Assembly (NCBI GenBank): GCA_905221605.1
Contig: CAJNDS010002319.1
Location: 315,501 to 379,500 of the forward strand
DNA: 64,000 bases
From: Symbiodinium natans
Taxonomy: Eukaryota > Sar > Dinophyceae > Suessiales > Symbiodiniaceae
Direction of reading: 5' to 3'
A program made the translations under genes and the position numbers. This document shows, in pieces, positions 42,530-54,545 of the stretch. Below the pieces are notes generated by a model. That model saw only the letters and a program-made list of their open reading frames with translations. It was not told the DNA's origin and did not search any database. How positions within the stretch are numbered: the stretch's first letter is position 1; each line of letters starts with the position of its first letter.

Positions 42530-43484
42530 CTGTCGACTTGCCATCCTCGTGGTACTGCCAGGCAGCCACGAGGATATGGCTCAGCGAAATCGCCAGGCAG
42601 AAGGTCAGCAGCAAAAACAGTGGGTCGTGGAAGGGCGTGACGGTCTGGAAGTCTAACAAAGCACCCCGACCTCATCCATCCATTGGGATGTTCCCCCTTA
42701 TACTAACAGTCCTCAATAGGGATCATCGTGCCCCCCTACTCTTATCCCTATTAAGGGCTGTTAGTATAAGGGGGAACATCCCAAGCTATCCATGTCTTTA
42801 CAGGTGTAGGCTTTCACATAAACTTTCTTGCGCCTCTGGAACCCATGCACAAACAAACCAAGAACGTGCGCCAAGAGCCTCTAACCCTGAGCCTGGCATT
42901 GCCGGGGCCTTGTTCCTACTAGCTCTTTGTAGGGTGGGACTTCAACCCTTTAAAGGAAGACAACATGACAAAAGCTATGAACTCCTACGAAGAACTAGTA
43001 CTGTAAGTTCTTTCTTGGGGACGGAGCATCTCATAGTAGATCCGCTGCCGGGCGATCTGGCGCAGGGCAATGAGGAGAGAAACGATCATGGCGAAGAGGA
43101 CGAAGCAGCGCATGCTGGACTTGGTGCACTCGCCTGAGGTTTAGGGTTTAGGGTTTAGGGTTTAGGGTTTAGGGTTTAGGGTTTAGGGTTTAGGGTTTAG
43201 TTCTCCAAAGTAGGGTTTAGGGTTTTATGGTGTAGGGTTTTCCCAGAATACAAAAGTACAGTACGGCACCTGAAAAAAAAGGACACCCAAAAAAGGGGTC
43301 CTAGTTTAGAAAACTACCCATTTTGGGTGTTAGGTCTAGGCCATTTTACGCCAAACCCGTCCCCCCGTCTACTTCAAAGTACTCCATGGTTTGTTGGGCG
43401 TTGGGTGTCCTGGGGCTTTGCGAGATCTCGACCTCAGCGACCGCGACCCTCACACGTGGACTGCCAGCATGTACGGCACGGCTT
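42530..43484 (-). CDS. Four-exon membrane-protein fragment
   Basis: Minus-strand exons 43373-43484, 43015-43128, 42802-42835 and 42530-42652 join in phase. They give a soluble part (VAVAEVEISQSPRT, ending MEYFE), then a hydrophobic helix (CFVLFAMIVSLLIAL), a basic loop (RRKKVYVKAYT), and a second hydrophobic stretch (DPLFLLLTFCLAISLSHIL), so the product is probably an integral membrane protein. Donors are GTAGAC, GA (after 43015), GTAAAG and GTGAAT; the GA donor is the weakest. The intron 42653-42801 contains a complete palindromic element. It may be an upstream part of the gene ending at 27824, but I could not join the two in phase. Family not recognised. Confidence 0.55.
42683..42784. mobile_element. 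102-bp palindromic MITE-like element, family A
   Basis: Ends TTGGGATGTTCCCCC and its exact inverse; the arms match over about 41 bp with two mismatches (perfect over the outer 27). It lies wholly within the inferred intron 42653-42801. Related copies: 14528-14638, 19863-19943 (one arm degraded), 62961-63048, and a half copy at 6701-6741. Confidence 0.85.
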
Positions 43485-44174
43485 CTGAATTGTAGGCACA
43501 TGTACATCATGTACTATCTGCGTTGCGTTGCAGGGGTTGTTCAAGAGACTTCAACAAATAGCTGCTCGGAGAGTGTCAAGAAAAAATGGCTGTGCCATGA
43601 GTGCCATGCTCCTGAAGCCTAAACCCATTACGATAAATCTCGGCCTTAGCTCCAGACCCTGCTCTTCCCTGGTTGTTTAGGGATCCCTAATTGCTAGGAA
43701 TGGAGGGGGGGGGGGGGCAGGATAGACTCTCGATACTCTAAGCTCTAAGCGTTGCCTAAACCTTAAACCCGATACTCTTAACCTGCACACCCCAAAGCCC
43801 GACCTCAACCCTGAAATCGTAGAGCCATAATATCCAGCACGGATTCTAAGCCCCAGCTACTACATACAACCTACTTAGAGGGGCTTGTTTTTCAGTTCGA
43901 AACTGATTTTCAGATTTTTCTACGTATCCAAACTTAATTGCAAAAAACGACAAGAGTCGCTCATGTCGAATCAATCAATTGCAAATAGCATTTCTAACAT
44001 CATAAGTCATTTCAGATCTTGAAGTTGCAAAAGATTTTTGCCATTTGTACAGTTGTAATTGAATTGGGGGCATAAGTGCCCATGAACCTCCAAGTACTAG
44101 CCCTAAACCCTAGAAACCCTGAAACCTCAGACCCTAAACCCTAAACCCTAAACCCTAAACCGTAAAGCAGCTAC

Positions 44175-44277
44175 CAGCTAGCGGCATGGCACAGGCGAAG
44201 GCCAGCGCCAACGGCTGCTCTCGTGAGTCGCAGCGAACGAAGAGGCCGCTGGAGGTGTACACCGTCAGAGCCATGAC
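44175..44277 (-). CDS. Candidate exon
   Basis: Acceptor CCCTAAACCCTAG, donor GCTG|GTAGCTGC. Reads VMALTVYTSSGLFVRCDS and EQPLALAFACAMPLA, with a hydrophobic end. It lies upstream of the 42530-43484 chain. Confidence 0.48.
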
Positions 44278-44278
44278 C

Positions 44279-44540
44279 TAGGGTTTAGGGTTTAGGGGGT
44301 TTAGGGTTTAGGGTTTAGGGTTTAGGGTTTAGGGTTTAGGGTTTAGGGTTTAGGGTTTAGGGTTTAGGGTTTAGGGTTTAGGGTTTAGGGTTTAGGGTTT
44401 AGGGTTTAGGGTTTAGGGTTTAGGGTTTAGGGTTTAGGGTTTAGGGTTTAGGGTTTAGGGTTTAGGGTTTAGGGTTTAGGGTTTAGGGTTTAGGGTTTAG
44501 GGTTTAGGGTTTAGGGTTTAGGGTTTAGGGTTTAGGGTTC
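44279..44540. repeat. Interstitial TTTAGGG tract
   Basis: About 260 bp, among the longest nearly pure tracts here, adjoining the exon 44175-44277. Confidence 0.95.
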
Positions 44541-44772
44541 AGCATCTCAAGTTCGAGCATTTACTAGGCCAGCAGTGTGTGTAGGCAACGGGAAAAAAAC
44601 CCACCCACCCAGAGAATCCCAAAACATTAAGAAAATAAAAAGTTTACATTTCTTATCAGCAAGCCCTGTCCTCCAAGCTCACTCCGTCATGGACCATCCT
44701 ACCCACGAACCATTTCATCGGCCCCCAATGGAGGGGCGGGACAAGAAATCCTGAAACCGTCGGTTTTGGTTT

Positions 44773-44815
44773 GGGGGGGGGGGTGGGGGGGGGGGGGGGG
44801 GGGGTGGGTGCGGGT

Positions 44816-44882
<67 letters not shown>

Positions 44883-44910
44883 GGGGGGGGGGGGGGGGGC
44901 TGGGGGGGGT

Positions 44911-45004
<94 letters not shown>

Positions 45005-45006
45005 GG
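44773..45006. repeat. About 230-bp G homopolymer
   Basis: Nearly pure G on the plus strand with a few T, C and A interruptions. It can form quadruplexes. Exact length may be an assembly artefact. Proline/glycine open frames over it are not genes. Confidence 0.9.
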
Positions 45007-45010
45007 GATG

Positions 45011-45635
45011 GCACGAAGGAAATTACCCTTAGCCACGAAGAAATTACCCTTAGCCACGAAGAAATTACCCTTAGCCACGAAGAAATTACCCTTAGCCACG
45101 AAGAAATTACCCTTAGCCACGAAGAAATTACCCTTAGCCACGAAGAAATTACCCTTAGCCACGAAGAAATTACCCTTAGCCACGAAGAAATTACCCTTAG
45201 CCACGAAGAAATTACCCTTAGCCACGAAGAAATTACCCTTAGCCACGAAGAAATTACCCTTAGCCACGAAGAAATTACCCTTAGCCACGAAGAAATTACC
45301 CTTAGCCACGAAGAAATTACCCTTAGCCACACGAAGAAATTACCCTTAGCCACGAAGAAATTACCCTTAGCCACGAAGGAAATTACCCTTAGCCACGAAG
45401 GAAATTACCCTTAGCCACGAAGAAATTACCCTTAGCCACGAAGAAATGGCCCTTAGCGACCAAGAAATTGCCCTTAGCGACGAAGAAATTACCCTTAGCG
45501 AAGAAATTACCCTTAGCCACGAAGAAATTACCCTTAGCCACGAAGAAATGACCCTTAGCCACGAAGAAATGACCCTTAGCCACGAAGAAATGACCCTTAG
45601 CCACGAAGAAATGGCCCTTAGCCACGAAGGACTAT
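45011..45635. repeat. 21-bp minisatellite
   Basis: About 29 copies of a 21-bp unit around AAATTACCCTTAGCCAC, very uniform for the first 15-16 copies and then diverging. Because 21 is a multiple of three, long artificial open frames (AKGNFFV repeats) arise on both strands. Confidence 0.92.
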
Positions 45636-46939
45636 AGGGTTTAAATATATATAAGAAAGAGGGGGGTTTAGGGTTTAGGGTTTAGGGTCTAGGGTTTAGG
45701 GTTGTAGGGTTAGCCGGTTAGGGTTTTAGGGTTATGGGTGTAGGGTTAGGGGTTTGGGGTTTGGGGCTTAGGTGGGGTTTGGGGGTTTGGTTTAGGGTTA
45801 GGGTTTAGGGTTTAGGGTTTCGGTTTTGGGGTTTGGGGTGGGGTTTGGTTGGGGTTGTGGGGTTTAGGTTGATGGGTTTAGGGTGGGGGTTTTTCGGGTT
45901 TAGGTTTAGGGGTGGTTGGGGTTGGGTTTGGGGTTTGGGGTTTGGGGTTTGGGGTTGGGGTTGGGGTTGGGTTTGGTTGGGGGGTCGGGCCAGGGTTTAG
46001 GGTTTAGGGTTTAGGTTAGGGTTTAGGGTTTAGGGTTTGGGGTTTGGGGGGCTTAGGGTTTGGGGTTTGGGGTTTAGGGTTTATGGGTTTAGGGTTAGGG
46101 TTTAGGGTTTAGGGTTTAGGGTTTAGGGTTTAGGGTTTAGGGTTTAGGATTTAGGGTTTAGGGTGTAGGGTTTAGGGTTTAGGGTCTAGGGTCTAGGGAG
46201 TAGGGTTTAGGGTTGTTTAGGGGTAGGGATTTGGTTGCGAGTATCCCCTCACAAAACCCCATATGTAGACTGACTATATTTACCGTAGACACTCACCAAT
46301 GAAAGCAACGTAAATCCGGACATGTTTGGGACTAGTTCGGGACCAGATTTGTAGGGTTTGAGCTTTGAGCTTGTGTAGACCGATTCTTAGAAAAGAATAA
46401 GTTTAGGTTTCATGCACAACTAGAATGGAGCCAAACTGGCCCACTGAGGGTGCTAGTATTTGAGGGTTTGGGGTACATAACGCTTGGCCCGAAAAAAACC
46501 CTAGCACCCAGCCGAGGCATTATGAGCATCTTCTAGAGCTCTACGACTCTACGAGTTGATGGCCCATTGATCATATTACTCACTCGAATCACCACTGCGG
46601 CTCGAGGATGGGGGACTCGGCCCGCTTTCTCCCGTAGGGGGATCGCTTGCTGCCTCATCCTCAGGACTCGCCCCGCTTTCTGCCGTAGGGGGATCGCTTG
46701 CCTCATCCTCAGGAGGCGCCGGAGCTAGCACCGTCGTCCGCGGCGCGCCACCTTATGTGTTTTGAGCTCGAGTGCGACGCTGTGGTTGAATTATAAGAAG
46801 GGTTCCTAGGGTTATTGGAGCTCAGGGACCGCCGCCAAGCATGCCATCGCCCCCATGCAGGTGCGACTTTAGGAGTTTTGCTTGGATCCTCAACCCCCCT
46901 AAACCCTAAGCCCTGAACCCTTAAACCGTAAACCCTAAC

Positions 46940-48048
46940 CCTGAAGAGCCATCTCTGCGCCAAAGTCGCGCCCAGTGCTGCGTACTGGCCACCGACGCTG
47001 ATGACTGCCATCCTCGCTTGGGAGCGCCCCATTGTAGGCTTCGATGTTTCTTTCTTTTCTTGTGTGGGGGGGGGGGGGGGGGGGGGGGGAGTTGGGTAGG
47101 GGGGCAGGCAGGATGCTTCAGCATGGGGAGTCAGCCGCATGGGGGCGGGGCATTGTTAAGGCTGGGGACGCAGTGCGCATGTTTAGTCATTGAAGGGATC
47201 AGGGCGGGGGTGGGGTGGGTTGCCGTTGGGTAAGGAGGCGTGGAAAAAGGGTGTATGCCGTGATCGCGTTAAGACTCAAAACTTTAACCCCCAAACCCCC
47301 AAACCGCCAAACCCTGAACACTTAACCCCCAAACCCAAATCCCGAAACCCGTTTTTTAAGCCTAAACCCTGAAACCCGAAAGCCTAAAGCCCAAACCCCC
47401 AAAAGTCCCAGCGTCAGCAGCAGCTGCAGCGGTTCCCCTCTCTCGTGCCAGCTGAAGCGTCGCGTCAGCGCCTGAGCGGTTTGGGGCCACGGGGATTGTG
47501 GACCAAGGGTGCAGCTTAGGGTTGATAGGGTTTAAAGGGTTTCAGGGTTTATTTTTATTTTTCTATTTTTTTCTTTGTTTTTTTTTTTTTTTTGGGGGGG
47601 GGGGGGGGGCTGGGGCTCTTAAAAGCTGAAGGACTTGTTGGGGAGGGGGAGGGGGGGGGGGGGGGGGGCGGAGAAAACGCCCCAGGAACTTCTCTTCGGT
47701 GGGAGGTCCTGTCAGAGCCCCAAACCCTAAACCCTAAACCCTAAACCCTAAACCGTAAACCCTAAACCCTAAACCCTAAACCCTAAACCCTACCCCTAAA
47801 CCCTACCCCTAAACCCTAAACCCTAAACCGTAAACCGTAAACCCTAAACCCTAAACCCTAAACCCTAAACCCTAAACCGCTTTGCCTTACACCCTTGAAT
47901 TTGCCCTTAAAACCTAAAGCCCCACAGGCCCCTGTAAACCAACAGCCCACAACCCGAAAATCCGAACCCCCTGGGCAGCAGCGCTCACCATGCCCTCCAT
48001 TGTACTGTGCAAGCATTGGAGGGCACTGAACAAGCAGTGGCTTGATCT
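46940..48048 (-). CDS. Four-exon in-phase chain
   Basis: Exons 47989-48048, 47679-47708, 47397-47471 and 46940-47038 join in phase over 264 nt. The first has textbook signals (acceptor TGTCCCTTGCAG, donor GTGAGC). The others use GTTTTC, GTTTGGG and GTTAGGG donors and CTCTGACAG, AACCGCTCAG and ATCGAAG acceptors. Content: IKPLLVQCPPMLAQYNGG, GPPTEEKFLG, ADATLQLARERGTAAAAADA and YNGALPSEDGSHQRRWPV. Introns hold G and T homopolymers and telomere-like tracts. Both ends open; family unknown. Confidence 0.55.
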
Positions 48049-48616
48049 CTGCAAGGGACACAAAGCCCTTAGTTCAACTTTCAAACTCTACAAGCTCTGA
48101 ACCCCTGCAGCCCTAAAACCCTCAACGCCTAAACCGTAGAGCCTGGATTGCCCTAAACCCTATAAACCCTAAACCCTGAAACCTATTCTCTGGAGCCCAA
48201 CCCCCAGTGCATTTAAGATGCCCTCAATACCCACATTAAGGTACCTTTTGGCAAGAACTTACACCCCCAAACCCTTCCAAACCTCTAGAATGGCTTGAAG
48301 CCGAAACAAAATGGGGCACACATACTTGACAGCCTGTGTGATGCAAAATGGACAAAGTATATCATGTTGGCAAAAAACAGATGGTACATGACTCAATGAC
48401 AAACGGCTAGATCACAAGAACGAGAGCTTTACTATCTAGACAGCCAAATTTGGACAGAACTGAATACGCAGCACAAGTACAAATGTAAATGTAGGTAGAC
48501 CGACATTACAAACATGTTTATGTGGTATGTGTATACACACATATGTATACATATATATATATATGTATATATGTTGATGATTTAAGTATGTATGCTATGT
48601 GTGAACTCATATACAC

Positions 48617-48680
48617 ACATACATACATACATACATACATACATACATACATACATACATACATACATACATACGTACAT
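48617..48680. repeat. ACAT microsatellite
   Basis: About 15 units of ACAT, next to AT-rich sequence (48540-48570) and a C homopolymer (48727-48750). Confidence 0.9.
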
Positions 48681-48744
48681 ATGCATACGATGTGTGTATA
48701 TACAGACATATATTCAGACGCTCCCCCGCCCCCCCCCCCCCCCC

Positions 48745-48845
48745 CCCCCGCCTCCGCCACGGCGGGCGTGGCGCCGTACATGGGCGCTCCCTTGGCATCC
48801 TCGCGTTCGTGTGGCGGCTGGTGGGCGCCGGCGCTTCGGAGGCCC
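48745..48845 (-). CDS. Possible exon in GC-rich segment
   Basis: Reads HQPPHEREDAKGAPMYGAT on the minus strand, between a G/C homopolymer and A-rich sequence. Splice edges are not clear, and other frames are open too. Confidence 0.3.
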
Positions 48846-49253
48846 ACCCCCCCAAAAGAACAAAACAAAAAAATGAAGTGAAAACAAAAAGAATAAAAAG
48901 AACAAAAAGGGGTGTTAGGGTTTAGGGTTTAGGAACTGGGGGTTTGGGATTTGAGGTTTAGGGTTTTGGGCCTCCCCAGCCCCCGAAACAAATATACAAG
49001 AAACACATACCCCGACACCCCTCAGCCAGAGACCGGTAATCTGCCCGAAGCGTGCGACAGGGGCCTACTGGGAGATCCACGGACAATACCTGGGAAGACC
49101 ACTGGCTGCTGATCGCAGCTATGGTTGGGGCCTTGTTTGAGGTACTCCTACTCCTGCTTACCCGTACTTCTAAATGCCCAAATAAACTCAGGGCGATGCC
49201 AAGACAGCAAGGGCGGACTTTCTGATGTGGTTTCGGGTTTAGGGTTCGGTAAC

Positions 49254-49355
49254 CCTCGACATACTGAGCATGATCGCTCCCCGAACCCGCTCCTGAGCCA
49301 CGGAAGGACCCTCGCCCGCTTGCCCCTGGCCGCGCGACCTCCACGAGTCGGGTCA
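49254..49355 (-). CDS. Candidate exon
   Basis: Acceptor CCCAAACTTTAG, donor GAGG|GTTACC. Reads TRLVEVARPGASGRGSF and SGSDHAQYVE. A further possible exon lies just downstream (about 49020-49130). Confidence 0.42.
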
Positions 49356-50109
49356 CTAAAGTTTGGGACCCTTTTAGGGTTTAGGGTTTAGGGTTTAGGG
49401 TTTAGGGTTTAGGGTTTAGGGTTTAGGGTTCCAAACCCTAAACCCCAAACCCTGTAGGCTTTGGTGCTTTTTAGGGCTTGGGGCGGTTTAGGGCATACAG
49501 GGCTTTGTGTTTGGCTGAGTTTTCTGATGGGAAGAAGGTCGGCCCTCGGATTTTCAGAGGCTTCTGAACCAAAAAGGCTTCCTGCTCAGCACCTCAGCCA
49601 GTTCGGTTTTTGGACTTTGGGGTCTGGGTTTAGGCTTTTGCGTTTGGGGGTTTAGGGTTTGGGACTTTGGAGTGTGGGGTTTAGGCTGAGTGGGGCTCAT
49701 AAGGCTGCAAATGTCAGAGGAAGGGTCAGCGCCTTGTTGCACATCGTGCTGCCGAGCTTACTCTTAGGGGAACACGGGAACACTTCTTTCTTTGGAGGTT
49801 CCTATCAGGGCCTATAAGGGCGGGCTGGGCTAGAAGGGGTACCCCGGTTTGTGAAAAACGCCCCCCATTCTGTGCATCTGGCTGAGGAGGGAGAGGGCTG
49901 TAGCTTCTTGGTCGAGCACTCCCGGGAAACTTCGGCGTTTCGGCTCTGAGGGTTTAGAGGGGGGTAGTACAGCAACAAGCAGCGTTCACCTCAGCACGCC
50001 TTTAAAGCTGCTACTCGTAACTTCAATGCTGAATCCATTTGCAACGGTTAGGGCTTAGGGATGAGGGCTTGGGATAGTCAACCTTCCAAAACTTCCCAAC
50101 CTTCCCAAC

Positions 50110-50304
50110 CTTCCCTTCCTTCCCCTTAAGCTGCTGAAAGCCAAAACCCCGCCTGAAAAGCCACATGTAGTTGGGCAGTTTAGTCTGAAGAAAGATGGCG
50201 TGAGTTCCGCTACCGGAAGTAATCTCAGCTCTGGAATTCGAGCCTGAGACCTGCAGCGAAACCGGGCACGAGGAGGCTTTGCAGAGTCCCGCAAAGAGGG
50301 TCAT
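50110..50304 (-). CDS. Possible first exon or internal exon
   Basis: Open from ATG (50302-50304) through CPVSLQVSGSNSRAEITSGS and TKLPNYMWLFRRGFGFQQL to a donor AAG|GTTGGG. A good acceptor (GTTTCGCTGCAG) inside it offers an alternative start of the exon at 50250. It lies downstream of a terminal exon (51279), so it could begin the next gene. Confidence 0.45.
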
Positions 50305-51278
50305 ATCCAGGGACCATATAACCTTAGGCAAGGTAAAAACACGAAACCATGGAGGCCATATGCCCTATGCCCTATACCCAGCCCTGAGCCCTAACGAGTA
50401 AATCGTAAACACTGAACCCTAAACCCTACACCTTCAACCCTAAACTCTGAACCCGAAACCCTAAACCCTAAACCCTAAACCCTAAACCCTAAACCCTAAA
50501 CCTGCAACCTTAAACCCTAAACTCTGAACCCTCAACCCTAAACCCTCATACCTCAAGCCCTCGGCTCCGGGGTTGTGCTTCTTGAGTGGAGGTTCGAGCC
50601 AGGGGTTGATAGGTTAGGTGTAGGCGAATTGAACTTAGGGGTCCAGGGGTATAGGGTTTAGGGTTAAGAAACCTAAGCCCTAAACCCTAAACCCTAAACC
50701 CTAAACCCTAACCCTAAACCCTAAACCCGAATCGTCAACTCGTGTGGAGACCGTTTGGAATTTTTGGGGCTTCCCTAACCCTAAACCCTAAACCCTAAAC
50801 CCTAAACCCTAAACCCTAAACCTCCCTGCACCCTGCGTGAGCTGCTGTTTACGGAATGGGTGGGGGGGGGGGGGGGGGGTCGAGGTACCCCCTAAACCCT
50901 AAACCCGAAACCCTAAACCCTAAACCCTACACCACCCAAAGTCTCGGAGTGCTTTCAGGGTTTAGGGTTTAGGGTTTAGGGTTTTGGTTTTAGGGTTTAG
51001 GGTATCCCAAACTCTCGATGGTCAGCTCTTAGCCCCCCCCCCTCTATACCCAAAATTCCTGAACCCTCAGAAACAAAAGCGCCCTCAACCCTCAACCCCA
51101 GCACCCTCAAACCCAGACCCATCCCGAACTTCCACAACCCCTGCAATTAAGGAGTATTAGAGTACCTTAAGAACCTAAAACCTACTTCTTTGTAGGATCT
51201 CTTCCCAATACCCCTTTCTGGATTCTTAGGGAACCCACAACAAACTGGGTGTGGGGTTTTTAAGGTATATGAAGAGAC

Positions 51279-52564
51279 CTACGGGTGATGTGGAAAGTAT
51301 TCCCAAAGATTGATTCTGGATCCTGCGACTTCGGGAATCTTCCTGAGACAAGAGTCCCCACCCCCCATCCCCATGTCGACCCAATCAAACAGGAGCCGGG
51401 GCGCCTTCACGCGCAGAAGCCGCGCGTCCTCCACCTGCACTGGGATATTGGGACCCTATAGGTCCTCAACCCTCTACCGTACACCCGTAAATCCTACCCC
51501 TGCGCATCCGGGGTGGGGGGGAGGGGGGGAGGGGGGGGCGGGTCTGTTGGAGTTCGTGGTGTAGGGTTTTGGTTGTGAAGAAAGCCGCCCCCCAACACTG
51601 CCTTCTTTGCAGGTTCTCGATAACACACCTCTTACAAGATTCCAGACTAAGAGGCCCTAAACCCCTAAACCCTAAACCCTAAACCCTCAACCCTCAACCC
51701 TGAACCCTGAACCCCAACAAGAGGGTCCAAAGCTGCCTTGAGGGAGATGCTCTGTCTCCCCTGGGGCGGCACCAAGTACTCCGAGTCCACCAAGATCTGC
51801 ACGCTTGAGGGCTTGGGGGGTTGTAGGTGTATAGGGTTTAGGGTTTAGGGTTTTGGGTTTAGGGTACGGGTGTTTCCAGGTGCATAGGGTTTAGGGTTTC
51901 GGTGTATAGGGTTTAGGGTTTAGGTGTAAAGGGTTTGGTTTAAGGTCTGAGGGCTCGAGGATGTTCGGGGGTCTAGGGGTTTAGGGCCTGAGGGCCTTAT
52001 GGGTTGAGGGGATGAAAAGTCTAGGGTTTAGTGTCAGGTTGACGGTTTAGCGGTTTCCAAGTTTGGGACTTTACAGGGTTTACAGATCTGCACAAGCACA
52101 TTGTGTTTTTCTTGGGGGGGGGGGGGGGGGGGGCAAAAGTTTGGGGTTGTAGGGTTTGGGCTTCACACCTACGCACTATAGACCCCCAAAGCCTACACCC
52201 TGAATCCTACGCCCCAAACGGTACCAGCACCCCCCCCCCCCCCCCAACTCTAGGAGCCTGAATAAATGAGAACAGGGTCTTGGGGGGCTATTTTTGTACA
52301 CTTATAAAGGAACCATAAAGGGATGCTTTTTTTCCGACCCCTATACTAGTTTCCCAGCTTGGGGGTCTCAGGGGCATCTTCAGGGGCTTCGAAGGTCCCA
52401 AAAACCATCGGCGTTTAGGGGTTTGGGGTGTTAAGTTGAAGGTTCGGGTTTAGGGTTTGGGGGTTTCGGGTTTGGGGTTCACGATTTCGGGCTTAGGGTC
52501 TAGGGCTCCTGCCTGCTCATCCCGCTGGGGCGAGAGCGTGTCGGGCAAAGGCACGCGGCTGGAC
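51279..52564 (-). CDS. Three-exon chain with stop codon
   Basis: Exons 52507-52564 (SSRVPLPDTLSPQRDEQAG), 51713-51796 (ILVDSEYLVPPQGRQSISL) and 51279-51434 (VEDARLLRVKAPRLLFDWVD onwards) join in phase and end with TAG at 51279-51281, 99 codons including the stop. Acceptors GACCTCCAG, AAGCGTGCAG and ATATCCCAGTGCAG; donors GC (GCCCTAG) and GTTCAGGG. The last exon is 51 codons open. Start not found; family unknown. Confidence 0.55.
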
Positions 52565-53363
52565 CTGGAGGTCTCTTCTATTCTAGGGTGTTCGCAAGGG
52601 ACGCAGCTTGCACCAGAGGTTTTGTTCTAGGTTCGGTCGGGCTGGCGGCTACAAAGGTTGGGAAGCCTCAATCCCAGGACCATGACATCGACAAAGTCGA
52701 ATGTAGGGGCTCGCCTTGAGAACCAACAAAAAGGGGCACTGGTTTCAAGTCCAGTCCCATACGTCATGCCCCGTAGAGGCTAAGGGAATTCCGTATCAGG
52801 CACCACACAAAAGGGGCCCCTCATGCAGAAGACACCCCACCTCCCCACCCCCCTTGTCTAGGACTTTGCCGCGTGCCTAACCTAATGTCGGGGGCCTTAA
52901 CAATTAAAAAATTGGGTTTTGGGGTTAAGTACATTTAGGTACAAAGGAACTATGAGGGAATACCATTCAAAATTATTCCGACCCCTCTATTCCACCACAG
53001 CGCGCCCTTTTCCTGCAGGCTGTTGCTCCCCCCACCTGTTGCCCACATCAGGCTGCCAGGCTCCCTTGGCTTTCCTTCGCGTCCCAAAGAAGAAGGCCCA
53101 CGTCTGTTTAGATCTTACCTGGACCTGCTTGGCGCCATTTGGCGCCTGTAGTTATGACCCTGCTTCTACGACTCCCGAGTGTGTGGGATGTGTTTTGAGT
53201 ATGTAGATGTTATCAGAACCTCTGACATGCTTGTTCAGCAAACACAAAGGTTAAGGGGTTTGGGGTTTAGGGTTTAGGGTTTTGTAAATTTAGCTTGGGT
53301 ACAGTGTTTCGTGTACAATTACCTAAGGTCTTGTGGGTGATTCTCTTCCCAGCTATAACCTAC

Positions 53364-53853
53364 GAGTGCTGTAGAAATTGGGATTGCAGGTATAGCTTCC
53401 GAGCCTCAGCAACTTCAGCATGCGCCTTGCGAGCTACCGGGTTTAGGCTGAGTCTTCCCTGATGTTGCTGAAAAGCCTAGTGCAGTTCCTGCTCTCGGGT
53501 TCCTAGTCTTGTACTAGAAGGGTGTTAGGGTGTTAGGGTGTTAGGGTGTTAGGGTGTTAGGGTGTTATGGTGTTAGGGTTTAGGGTTTAGGGTTTAGGGT
53601 TTAGGGGTTTGAGGCAAGGGAGCCGAGGCATTCAGCAGCCTGTTTCTGGATCAAGGCCACTGAAATTGGGCATTTCCCAAAATGAGGGCAGCCCTTATGT
53701 ACCCCCAGAACACGATAATCCTTATGACAGACTCACCCTAAACCCTAAACCCTAAACCCTAAACCCTCAACCAAGGCTGCGTGCCCCCAAATCTTTCGGA
53801 AGCTCCCAAAGAATAGAGCCAGTGGGCCTTGCTACCGCTACCTGACTCGACTC
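53364..53853 (-). CDS. Two-exon in-phase chain
   Basis: Exon 53772-53853 (GSKAHWLYSLGASERFGG) follows GGGAGAGGTGCAG and ends at GTTGAG. Exon 53364-53425 follows GTAGCTCGCAAG and in the joined frame reads RMLKLLRLGSYTCNPNFYST before donor GTAGGT; its other frame (AEVAEARKLYLQSQFLQH) is equally protein-like. Family unknown. Confidence 0.45.
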
Positions 53854-54299
53854 CTGCACCTCTCCCTAAACCCTAAACCCTAAACCCTAAACCCTGAACC
53901 CTAAACCCTAAACCCGAGGGATGATGGAGTCGAGTCGACGACCAAATACGAAGCTCTGTGCAAGCCACTCGATTCCTCCTACTAGGTCTTGACTTGGCAA
54001 TCCGGAAAAATCGGAGTCAGGGCTTAGGGTTTTAGGGTTTTAGGGTTTTAGGGTTTTAGGGTTTTAGGGTTTTAGGGTTTTAGGGTTTTAGGGTTTTAGG
54101 GTTTTAGGGTTTTAGGGGTTTAGGGTTTTAGGGTTTTAGGGTTTTAGGGTTTTAGGGTGTTAGGGTTTTAGGGTTTAGGGCTTAGGGTCTAGGGTCTTTA
54201 GGGAATTGGAGTCAGGGTACGTATTCCGCTATACAACCCTTAAGCCCTGTTACCATTCCCTACCATTCTGACCCTAATTTTCCGTGCCCCAAGAAGGGT

Positions 54300-54545
54300 A
54301 GCCAGTGCCATCTTTGGATTGGGATGTGGGCTAGCAGTAGCAACTTGACCTCGGCTTTGTCAGAGCTTCGTTGGGTACGCCAAATCCCGGCGCTGACCAG
54401 AAAAACTCTGAATTTCAGGTTTATGGCGTTCGACGGCTTCGTCTTTAAGTGGCCCCCCCCTGCTGCTTCGAGAAGGCTCCTGAATACCCTGTACTTGGGG
54501 GAGGTTCGCATACTTGTGATCCAAGTTTGGGTGGGCATTGTCATA
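54300..54545 (-). CDS. Possible coding segment
   Basis: Two overlapping minus-strand frames of 69-94 codons are open (pieces such as LKFRVFLVSAGIWRTQR and PLKDEAVERHKPEIQ). I could not fix splice sites or choose a frame. Confidence 0.3.

Noticed and set aside
44656-45414. Proline- or glycine-rich proteins with AKGNFFV repeats
   Set aside because: Created by the G homopolymer and the 21-bp minisatellite on both strands.
48518-48881. Tyr/Ile/His-rich frames
   Set aside because: Generated by the ACAT microsatellite and adjoining AT repeats.
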